From CAYLLN01 sp036496265 (GTDB lineage: Bacteria; Planctomycetota; Planctomycetia; Pirellulales; Pirellulaceae): a DNA stretch of 5,671 nucleotides. Positions 1 through 5,440 of this stretch are shown piece after piece; position 1 is the first letter of the stretch, and every line of letters starts with the position of its first letter. The translations under genes and the position numbers were made by a program. The stretch covers positions 1 through 5,671 of the forward strand of contig DASXLL010000260.1 in NCBI GenBank assembly GCA_036496265.1, read 5' to 3'. The notes below the pieces were generated by a model. The model did not search any database. It was not told where the DNA came from and saw nothing but the letters and a program-made list of their open reading frames with translations.

Positions 1-176
1 CCGCCCAACATCCGCACCCGTAAACCTTCGTCGTGGCACCGTTTGACGACGCTCAGCAGCTCCTCTCGTGAGGTCGGCTCGGCGAAAAACTGGGCGGTGC
101 CGCCGAGCTTAAACCATGTCCGCTCCGCCAGCGGCACTTGCTCTCGCACACAGGGAATTCCGGTCATTGCTGCCAT
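1..176 (-). CDS. murB: UDP-N-acetylenolpyruvoylglucosamine reductase (MurB), 5' part only
   Basis: The first 58 codons of a minus-strand gene are visible; the rest lies beyond the left edge. Residues 19-28 read RTWFKLGGTA, followed by an FFAEP strand (30-34), a helix SREELLSVVKRC (36-47) and VRMLGG at the cut. This is the start of the MurB FAD-binding domain (PCMH fold), where a T-F-x-(I/L)-GG-x-A segment and a later LGGGSN loop hold the flavin. MurB reduces UDP-GlcNAc-enolpyruvate to UDP-MurNAc with NADPH in the cytoplasm, the second committed step of peptidoglycan synthesis. I chose the ATG at 176-174 because GAGG (188-185) lies 8 nt upstream; an in-frame ATG at 167-165 is the alternative. 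The reading frame is open back to a stop at 260-258, but nothing there looks conserved. It lies 89 bp downstream of trmL on the same strand and may be co-transcribed. The catalytic residues are outside the window, so activity cannot be judged. Confidence 0.85.
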   Translation of the reverse strand, partial: MAAMTGIPCVREQVPLAERTWFKLGGTAQFFAEPTSREELLSVVKRCHDEGLRVRMLG

Positions 177-265
177 AATCGATGCCTCACGGTCACTGGT
201 CCCAATGTTGACGGGAACGGCTGAAAGCGTCAATCGAGAATGCCGGGTTTGCCCGTTTTACCAGG

Positions 266-748
266 TCAGCCGCCTTCAGGGGTCTGCCACTGGCGAAGTG
301 CCTCATACGCCGCGACCGCCACGCTATTTGATAGGTTGAGGCTGCGGACATCGGGGCGAATTGAGATTCGCAGGCGGCGATCGGCAAACTCGTCGAGCAA
401 CGCGTCCGGCAGGCCATTCGATTCGCTGCCGAACACCAATACGTCGCCCCGTAGAAAGCTGGCGTCAAGATACGACCGTTCGCCTTTCTTGGTATAGAGC
501 CAGGGCCGCACGCCCGGCAACGCCGACTTGAGCGCGGCCCAATCATCCACGACTTCCCAATGGAGATATTCCCAATAATCGAGCCCGGCCCGGCGCAAAT
601 GGTAATCGTCCACTCGAAAGCCGAGTGGTCGAATCAGCCAGAGTTTGGCGCCGACTGCCACGCACGTGCGACCCACGCTCCCGGTGTTATAGGGAATCTC
701 TGGCTGATGGAGCACGACGTGCAGCAGCGGCTCGTAGGTAGCGGGCAT
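266..748 (-). CDS. trmL: tRNA (cytidine/uridine-34-2'-O)-methyltransferase TrmL
   Basis: This 160-residue protein matches the compact TrmL branch of the SPOUT methyltransferases (E. coli TrmL is about 157 residues). Family motifs appear in order: HQPEIPYNTGSVGRTC (14-29, motif 1 with Asn21 and Arg27), IRPLGF (39-44), LRRAGLDYWEY (51-61), VFGSESNGLP (105-114, motif 2) and IRPDVRSLNLSNSVAVAAYE (130-149, motif 3), which together form the trefoil knot that binds S-adenosylmethionine. The enzyme 2'-O-methylates the wobble base (position 34) of certain leucine tRNAs in the cytoplasm, as a homodimer. The ATG at 748 is the first start after an in-frame stop at 763-761; no convincing Shine-Dalgarno site precedes it. 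The C-terminus ends shortly after motif 3, as usual. murB follows on the same strand. Its promoter should lie in the divergent region 749-852. The protein looks intact. Confidence 0.93.
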   Translation of the reverse strand: MPATYEPLLHVVLHQPEIPYNTGSVGRTCVAVGAKLWLIRPLGFRVDDYHLRRAGLDYWEYLHWEVVDDWAALKSALPGVRPWLYTKKGERSYLDASFLRGDVLVFGSESNGLPDALLDEFADRRLRISIRPDVRSLNLSNSVAVAAYEALRQWQTPEGG

Positions 749-852
749 AGTAGACAGTGATTAATTGGAGACGGGCTCATCCCGCAGTTTATACTAGCCA
801 ATTCATTATGGCGGCTTCTCCTCCTTAACGTGAGTACGCGAAAGGCAAATTG
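749..852. promoter_or_regulatory. divergent intergenic control region between trmL and the first Gfo/Idh/MocA gene
   Basis: This 104-bp gap separates genes transcribed away from each other, so it must serve both unless transcription comes from further away. An AT-rich core at 788-795 reads TTTATACT. On the plus strand TATACT (790-795) is a 5-of-6 match to a -10 box; on the minus strand the overlapping TATAAA (793-788) is also 5 of 6. Neither has a convincing -35 box at 16-18 bp (TTGGAG at 765-770 is poor and 19 bp away). The plus transcript would carry about 50 nt of leader containing CCTCCTT (820-826), and AAAGG (841-845) is the ribosome binding site of the next gene. Motif matches only; no start site is proven. 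Confidence 0.4.
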
Positions 853-1944
853 ATGACCATTGGCTTCGGCATCGTCGGCTGTGGCACGATTAGCCGGTTT
901 CACGCACGGGCAATTGCCGACGTGCGCGGCGCTAAGCTGATCGCATGTTGTAGTGCCCGACCGAAGTCGGCTGAGAAGTTTGCGACCGAGCTGGGCTGCA
1001 TCGCCTACCCGACGCTCAGGGAAATGCTTGCTGATCCGCGGGTGAATGCGGTGACCGTCACGACGCCCAGCGGAGCGCACCTGGAACCGGCCGTCGCGGC
1101 AGCCCGGGCGGGCAAACATGTCGTCGTCGAAAAGCCGCTCGAAGTCACGCTGCGCAAGTGCGACCGCATTATCCGCGAGTGCGAACGGAATCACGTGCAG
1201 CTGGCCGCCATCTTTCAATCGCGGTTTCACGAATCGGCCAGAAAACTCAAGCGCGCGATCGACGGGGGCCGCTTCGGCCGGCTGACCATTGGCGACGCCC
1301 ACGTCAAATGGTTTCGTTCGCAGGAGTACTATGACAGCCGGCCGTGGCGAGGCACCTGGGCGCTCGATGGCGGCGGCGCGCTGATGAACCAGGCGATTCA
1401 CAGCGTCGATCTCCTGACCTGGTTGATGGGCCCGGTTGTTGAAGTTCGCGCGCTCACCGCGACACTGGCTCATAAGCGGATAGACGTCGAAGATGTGGCG
1501 GTAGCATCGCTGCGATTCGCTAACGGCGCGCTCGGAGTGATCGAGGCCACCACCGCCATCTATCCCGGCTACCTGAAGCGAATCGAGATTCACGGCACGG
1601 AAGGCTCGGCCGTTTTGGAGGAAGAGGATTTAAAGGTTTGGGACTTCGCCAGCCCGCGAAAAGAGGACAAGGCGATCTGCGATGGCGCGGCAACACCAAA
1701 AAGCGGTGGTGGCGGCGCCAGTGATCCGGCGGCCATCGGTCATCATGGCCATGCCAAGCAGCTTCAGGACTTCGTCGATGCGATCCGTAAGCAGCGCGCT
1801 CCGGCAATCGATGGCCACGAAGGTCGTCGTTCGATCGAAATCATCCTGGCAATCTATAAATCGGCCGAATCTGGCAAACCGATTGCTCTGCCGCTCAAGT
1901 CCGACCCTGTCCTAAAAGCACGCAGCCGACCGACTAAAAAGTGA
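853..1944 (+). CDS. Gfo/Idh/MocA-family NAD(P)-dependent oxidoreductase (first of two)
   Basis: The 363-residue protein has the normal length and two-domain plan of the family. The N-terminal Rossmann fold carries GIVGCGTIS (6-14; GxGxxS, the third glycine being Ser as in many members), TPSGAHLEPAVAAARAGKHV (71-90) and the EKP motif at 93-95, whose Lys94 is normally catalytic. The C-terminal alpha/beta domain contains GTWALDGGGALMNQAIHSVD (167-186) with the expected catalytic His183, then a sheet for substrate binding. Family enzymes oxidise or reduce sugars, inositols or nucleotide sugars; the substrate cannot be read here. The ATG at 853 is preferred over the TTG at 850 because AAAGG (841-845) then sits 7 nt upstream. 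A Gly/Ser-rich loop lies near 280-292 and a basic tail ends the protein. TGA is followed at once by in-frame TAG. The next plus-strand gene starts 118 bp on. A GnnA-like lipid A sugar dehydrogenase role is conceivable given that neighbour, but no GnnB aminotransferase is present. Confidence 0.9.
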   Translation: MTIGFGIVGCGTISRFHARAIADVRGAKLIACCSARPKSAEKFATELGCIAYPTLREMLADPRVNAVTVTTPSGAHLEPAVAAARAGKHVVVEKPLEVTLRKCDRIIRECERNHVQLAAIFQSRFHESARKLKRAIDGGRFGRLTIGDAHVKWFRSQEYYDSRPWRGTWALDGGGALMNQAIHSVDLLTWLMGPVVEVRALTATLAHKRIDVEDVAVASLRFANGALGVIEATTAIYPGYLKRIEIHGTEGSAVLEEEDLKVWDFASPRKEDKAICDGAATPKSGGGGASDPAAIGHHGHAKQLQDFVDAIRKQRAPAIDGHEGRRSIEIILAIYKSAESGKPIALPLKSDPVLKARSRPTKK

Positions 1945-2062
1945 TAGCGACCGCCTCGAAAACCGCTCTTCCACGGTAGCCCACCGTGATGCAACAATCG
2001 TCGGTCCCGACCGTGATATCGGGTCATTTGTGCGAACGCACTTTTGGAAAGGATTCCAAACC
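1945..2062 (+). promoter_or_regulatory. leader/intergenic region with inverted and direct repeats upstream of the acyltransferase gene
   Basis: CACGGT (1972-1977) and ACCGTG (1983-1988) form a perfect 6-bp stem with a 5-nt loop. The 8-mer ACCGTGAT occurs at 1983-1990 and again at 2010-2017, 27 bp apart, so CACGGT could pair with either copy. The second copy overlaps two further small stems that cannot form together: CGGT/ACCG (2002-2005 with 2010-2013) and CCCGA/TCGGG (2006-2010 with 2019-2023). No T-tract follows any stem, so none is a standard intrinsic terminator. The region could be an operator pair, a structured leader, or chance in GC-rich DNA. No clear promoter was found in it. Confidence 0.3.
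2048..2053 (+). promoter_or_regulatory. ribosome binding site that fixes the acyltransferase start
   Basis: AAAGGA lies 9 nt before the GTG at 2063. The earlier in-frame GTG at 2030 has no purine-rich site in front of it, so this element argues for the shorter protein. Confidence 0.7.
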
Positions 2063-2998
2063 GTGTGGCAGCGAACTATCGATTTCAGCGTCTACTTCGT
2101 CGTGCGGATTTTTGCCGCGGTCGTGCAAGCCGTGCCCCTCGAGATTTGCGAGCGCGGGGCCGAAGTTTTGGCGACTCTCTTCGGCCGCGTGTTGCGAGTC
2201 CGCAAGCACGTGGTCGACGAGAATTTGCGAATCGCCTTTCCGAATCTCACCGAAGCGGATCGCGACCAAATCACCTGGCGAATGTGGCGGCACCTGTTCT
2301 TGATGTGTGCCGAGATCGCGCAGACGCCGCGGAAAGTCCACCGCACCAACTGGCGCGAGCACTCGCGGATCGTCGATCTGGAAGCGTTCGTGCGCACTCT
2401 GCTTTGCAGCCGTCCACTTGTCTTGATCTCCGCGCACTACGGCAACTTCGAGCTCGGCGGATACTTGATGGGCCTATTTGGCTTCCCCACCTATACCGTG
2501 GCACGCAAGCTCGACAACCACTACCTCGACCGGTTCGTTAATGAATTTCGCGGACGTACTGGGCAATATATCTTGCCAAAAAACGGCAGCAGCGAGCGGA
2601 TTCAGGAGCTCATCAGCAGCGGCGGAATTCTCACGCTGCTTGGCGATCAGTCGGCCGGAAAAAAGGGATGCTGGGTCAACTTTTTCGGCCGCCCGGCCTC
2701 GACACACAAAGCGGTCGCTTTGTTTTCGCTCGGCAACGAAGCACCTACGATGGTCAGCTACGCCCGCCGGCTAGGCGGACCGCTGCATTACGAAGTCGGT
2801 CCGGCGGCCATTGTCGATCCTCGCGCGGCTGATTTCAATCTGCGGACAGTGCCTTCGCTGGCCCAATGGTACACCGATCACTTGGAGCAATTGATCCGTG
2901 AGGTGCCCGACCAATACTGGTGGCTCCACAAACGTTGGAAGGGGCAACCCACGGCAAGGGCGCTACGGCGGTCCGGGGTGACAAGCGCGGCCGCGTGA
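2063..2998 (+). CDS. LpxL/HtrB-family lysophospholipid (lipid A-type) acyltransferase
   Basis: With the GTG at 2063 the protein has 311 residues, close to the roughly 306 of E. coli LpxL. A hydrophobic N-terminal stretch (about 8-25) would anchor it at the inner face of the cytoplasmic membrane. The HX4E signature is at 125-130 (HYGNFE), preceded by VLISA. Further family marks are LLGDQSAGKKG (192-202), VNFFGRPA (205-212) and the C-terminal YWWLHKRWK (285-293), typical of LpxL/LpxM-type enzymes. Members move an acyl chain from acyl-ACP to lipid A precursors or related glycolipids; the exact acceptor is unknown here. An in-frame GTG at 2030 would add 11 residues but lacks a ribosome binding site. 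The leader upstream is repeat-rich. The GNAT gene follows after 153 bp. The tail after residue 294 is basic and low-complexity. The protein appears intact; the family is clear and the substrate is not. Confidence 0.9.
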   Translation: MWQRTIDFSVYFVVRIFAAVVQAVPLEICERGAEVLATLFGRVLRVRKHVVDENLRIAFPNLTEADRDQITWRMWRHLFLMCAEIAQTPRKVHRTNWREHSRIVDLEAFVRTLLCSRPLVLISAHYGNFELGGYLMGLFGFPTYTVARKLDNHYLDRFVNEFRGRTGQYILPKNGSSERIQELISSGGILTLLGDQSAGKKGCWVNFFGRPASTHKAVALFSLGNEAPTMVSYARRLGGPLHYEVGPAAIVDPRAADFNLRTVPSLAQWYTDHLEQLIREVPDQYWWLHKRWKGQPTARALRRSGVTSAAA

Positions 2999-3151
2999 CT
3001 CGTAAAGCGCGTGTCCTTGCGGAACGGGCGCCGCATCGCTCATCGTACGCAAAGCACTGTTCGCGTATGAGACGCCTCCCGCAAATTACTCCTGGCGGTT
3101 AGGATAATCGGTTGGTGCCGCCGACCCATCCCTCGCCAGCCACCCGTTGCC
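2999..3151 (+). promoter_or_regulatory. intergenic region with a possible -10 box for the GNAT gene
   Basis: No gene is seen in this 153-bp gap. GATAAT at 3103-3108 matches a -10 box in 5 of 6 positions and lies 43 bp before the GTG start, but no -35 box stands at the right distance. Near the 5' end, TGCGG/CCGCA (3018-3022 with 3031-3035) is a 5-bp stem with an 8-nt loop and no T-tract, so a terminator for the acyltransferase is unproven. Confidence 0.25.
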
Positions 3152-4105
3152 GTGTACGACTTCCGGCCCTTTCTGAACTCTGATCCGCCACACCTCACCG
3201 AAATCTGGCGGAGCCAGCCGTCGCAGCGGGGCGTGATGCAACCGATGTCGGTTGGGCTTTTCGAACAGCTTATCTTTTCAAAGCCATATTTCGAACATGA
3301 GGGCCTCATCCTCGCGCTGAAAAACGGCCATCCCATCGGTTTCGCTCATGCCGGATTTGGTCCGAACGACGCGGCCGACGCGGTTTCCACGGAAATGGGC
3401 ACGACCTACGTACTAATGGTCGATACCGCTCATCGCGACCCGTCGGTTGCCGACGAGCTGTTGTTCCGCTCGGAAGCTTATTTGAAGGAGCGGGGCGCGA
3501 AAGTCATCTATGGCGGCGGCATTCGCCCACTCAATGCTTTTTACCTCGGATTATACGGGGGCAGCGAACTGCCGGGCATTTTATCGACCGACACTGTGTT
3601 CTTGGACGCCTGTCGGCGTAATGGCTACCGCGAAATCGATCAGGTCCTCGTCTTGCAGCGCGAGCTGGCCCAATTCCGCCCGGCCGTCACTTGGGAACAG
3701 CGACGACTGCGTCGCTCGGCTGTTTGTAACGAATGTTATGCGCCTCCGCCAACGTCTTGGTGGGAAGCCTGCACCACCGGAGCATTTGAGCGCTTGAATC
3801 TATCGCTTCAAAACGCTGCTGGCGGTCAGCCTTTGGCTAATGTGGGCTTCTGGGATATTGAGCCCCTATCAACCGGTTGGGGCGCTGCGACCGCAGGCAT
3901 GTTCGACTTACATGTCTCTACCGAGGCGCGCCGCCAGGGCTTGGCGACTTTCTTGCTCGGCGAAGCATTCAACCGACTTCGCGGCCGCGGTATCGTGCTC
4001 GTCGAAGCGCAGACCATGCGCGGCAACACGCCGGCGCTAGCCATGTATCAGAAGCTCGGTTTCCAAACGGTCGACAGCGGCTACGTGTTTCGCAAGGGCG
4101 AGTGA
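3152..4105 (+). CDS. tandem GNAT-family N-acetyltransferase
   Basis: The 317-residue protein appears to contain two GNAT folds. The C-terminal one (about 180-317) is well formed: GMFDLHVSTEARRQGLATFL (249-268) holds the acetyl-CoA pyrophosphate loop R-R-Q-G-L-A (260-265), and NTPALAMYQKLGF (292-304) is motif B, followed by a YVFRK strand. The N-terminal half (about 1-170) has GNAT-like strands (GLILAL, PIGFAHAGFG, TTYVLMVD) and a helix, but HRDPSVADEL stands where the R/Q-x-x-G-x-G/A loop should be, so it is probably not catalytic. This plan and length recall mycothiol synthase MshD, in which only the C-terminal half is active; there is no evidence of mycothiol synthesis here. The substrate is unknown. 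The GTG at 3152 is the first ATG or GTG after an in-frame stop at 3068-3070, and DFRPF right after it looks like a real N-terminus, but no Shine-Dalgarno site precedes it. Its 3' end faces the next gene across 38 bp. Confidence 0.85.
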   Translation: MYDFRPFLNSDPPHLTEIWRSQPSQRGVMQPMSVGLFEQLIFSKPYFEHEGLILALKNGHPIGFAHAGFGPNDAADAVSTEMGTTYVLMVDTAHRDPSVADELLFRSEAYLKERGAKVIYGGGIRPLNAFYLGLYGGSELPGILSTDTVFLDACRRNGYREIDQVLVLQRELAQFRPAVTWEQRRLRRSAVCNECYAPPPTSWWEACTTGAFERLNLSLQNAAGGQPLANVGFWDIEPLSTGWGAATAGMFDLHVSTEARRQGLATFLLGEAFNRLRGRGIVLVEAQTMRGNTPALAMYQKLGFQTVDSGYVFRKGE

Positions 4106-4143
4106 CACGAAGCAGAAGTTGCAGCGTTGCACATCTACGCAAA

Positions 4144-5268
4144 TCAGCGCTCGCGATGAGCCATCGTATCTGCTTCCACAGCAAGGGCGAGCGCCTCACG
4201 TCCATTTTGCTCGGTGATCCGGCGAATGTGCCCGCTGTCCTCAATCCAGGCCAACTGATCCTCGAGTAAAAAGCGCACCAACTCGCCATAACGGTGCATT
4301 TTGAGGTTTTTGCTGCCGTCACTTATTTCCACCATCTGGCAGACGTCAAGCGATTTGTGCCGGCCCCAGCAGACCCGGTCCTTGCCGCTGTATGAAGCTG
4401 CGATCTCCAGCCGCGCGCCTGGGAACAATTCGCCCAGGATCTGGGCGTCGGCTTCGTTCACGACTGCATGGATGGTCGCCCGAACCGGTATCCATTCGTC
4501 AAGCCGCACATCGCCCCGCTCGAATACAAGCCGCAGCTCTTGGCGGTCCATGCGGCCGGGTTGAGTGAAGCCGTGATAAAAGTTCACGAGCACATCATCG
4601 CGGTAACGCACGGTGCACTGGACCTGATCTTCGATCGCGGTGCCGGGCCGCAGACAAACCTGCGCCGCCTCAACTCGCCCAGGCCCCAGCCAACCTGCAA
4701 ACAAATCAAAGAAGTGGACCCCGTGCTCGACAAAAATGCCGCCGCTCTTGCTCCGATCCCAAAACCAATGCGACGGCGGCAAGTTCTCATCGCAAGCGTA
4801 GTTTTCGAAGTAGGCGTGGACCAGTTTGCCAAGCGGTTCGCGCTCCAACAGACCGCGGACCGCGTCAAACAGCGGGTTGTACCGCTGCATCAAATTTGTC
4901 GCGAGCAGCAATCCGCGCTCGCGGGCCGCGGCGATCATTTCATCCGCTTCGGCGGGAAGCAATGCGGTCGGCTTCTCGACCAATACATGCTTGCCAGCCC
5001 GCAGCGCCTGCATCGCGTGCGTATGGTGCAGGAATGGCGGAGTGGCAATGTAGACCAGATCGAGTCCCGGCACCCCGAGCAAAGTCTCGATCTCTTTAAA
5101 GTCAGGCAATCCGAAGCGCGCGGTGGCGGCGCTGGCGGCCTCCGGATGCGTCGCAGCCATACCCACGAACCAAACGCCAGGAATCTGAGCGAACTGCTGC
5201 AGTGCAAACAACCCGAACCCGCCGCAGCCAACAACGCCGATCCCGACGTGTCGCTGCTCAACGCCCAT
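4144..5268 (-). CDS. Gfo/Idh/MocA-family NAD(P)-dependent oxidoreductase (second, divergent)
   Basis: This 374-residue protein belongs to the same superfamily as the dehydrogenase at 853-1944 but is clearly a different subfamily, and is not a recent duplicate. The Rossmann domain has GIGVVGCGGFG (9-19, full GxGxxG at 14-19), VYIATPPFLHHTHAMQALRA (72-91) and EKP at 98-100 (Lys99). The second domain has KSGGIFVEHGVHFFDLFAGW (174-193) with the expected catalytic His185 and Glu181 where many members have Asp or Asn. The C-terminal part carries a CWGRHKSLDVCQM segment (300-312) and ends in helices. Substrates in the family are sugars, inositols or nucleotide sugars; the substrate here is unknown. 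The ATG at 5268 is the only standard start after an in-frame stop at 5304-5302; the ribosome binding site is weak, with a 10-bp palindrome TCGAGCTCGA (5276-5285) in that place. The lysine-rich small gene lies 61 bp upstream on the same strand and may share its transcript. Confidence 0.9.
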   Translation of the reverse strand: MGVEQRHVGIGVVGCGGFGLFALQQFAQIPGVWFVGMAATHPEAASAATARFGLPDFKEIETLLGVPGLDLVYIATPPFLHHTHAMQALRAGKHVLVEKPTALLPAEADEMIAAARERGLLLATNLMQRYNPLFDAVRGLLEREPLGKLVHAYFENYACDENLPPSHWFWDRSKSGGIFVEHGVHFFDLFAGWLGPGRVEAAQVCLRPGTAIEDQVQCTVRYRDDVLVNFYHGFTQPGRMDRQELRLVFERGDVRLDEWIPVRATIHAVVNEADAQILGELFPGARLEIAASYSGKDRVCWGRHKSLDVCQMVEISDGSKNLKMHRYGELVRFLLEDQLAWIEDSGHIRRITEQNGREALALAVEADTMAHRER

Positions 5269-5275
5269 AAGATGC

Positions 5276-5285
5276 TCGAGCTCGA
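5276..5285. promoter_or_regulatory. 10-bp perfect palindrome in the translation-initiation region of the second dehydrogenase
   Basis: TCGAGCTCGA reads the same on both strands and ends 7 nt before the ATG of the minus-strand dehydrogenase, where a Shine-Dalgarno site would be expected. It could be a small operator half or chance; nothing else supports a function. Confidence 0.2.
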
Positions 5286-5329
5286 TGGATGACTTGGCGA
5301 TTCAACTCGGCGACAGAAACACCAGGCAG

Positions 5330-5440
5330 CTATGTCTTTGGCCGGTTCTTGTCCTGTTTCGCTTTCATGTCTTGTTTTTGTTGCGTCGCCTTTTGCTTTT
5401 TGCTCTTGTCCTTGTCTTTCTTTCCACCTTTGTCGCCCAT
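5330..5440 (-). CDS. 36-residue lysine-rich hypothetical protein
   Basis: The protein starts MGDKGGKKDKDKSKK and continues as a K/Q/D-rich chain to NRPKT and a TAG stop. It has 13 lysines, 5 glutamines, 5 aspartates and 1 arginine in 36 residues, no hydrophobic core, no signal peptide and no cysteine, so it should be disordered and strongly basic (net about +9). A strong purine-rich ribosome binding site, AGGAAAGGA (5456-5448), lies 7 nt before the ATG at 5440. An overlapping ATG at 5445 in another frame is only 2 nt from that site and is less likely. I recall similar short lysine-rich proteins beginning MGDK or MSDK as hypothetical proteins in planctomycetes and proteobacteria, but could not check this. 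No function is known to me; nucleic acid or ribosome binding would fit the charge. The second dehydrogenase starts 61 bp downstream. Its T-rich complement explains the pyrimidine bias of the plus strand here. Confidence 0.7.
   Translation of the reverse strand: MGDKGGKKDKDKSKKQKATQQKQDMKAKQDKNRPKT

Noticed and set aside
177..257. Longer N-terminus for MurB from the open frame back to 257
   Set aside because: Only a TTG start is available, the added residues do not resemble MurB, and the ATG at 176 has a well-spaced GAGG.
244..259. CGGG-TTTG-CCCG hairpin followed by TTTT, like a small terminator on the plus strand
   Set aside because: The stem is only 4 bp and no plus-strand gene ends there; on the minus strand, where trmL and murB are read, no T-tract follows it.
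634..1593. Long minus-strand frame of 319 codons antisense to the first dehydrogenase
   Set aside because: It overlaps both trmL and the dehydrogenase, which have clear family motifs, and its own translation shows no recognisable domain. Long antisense frames are common in GC-rich genes.
4468..5292. Plus-strand frame of 274 codons antisense to the second dehydrogenase
   Set aside because: It mirrors the codon pattern of the real gene, has no ribosome binding site and no recognisable motif.
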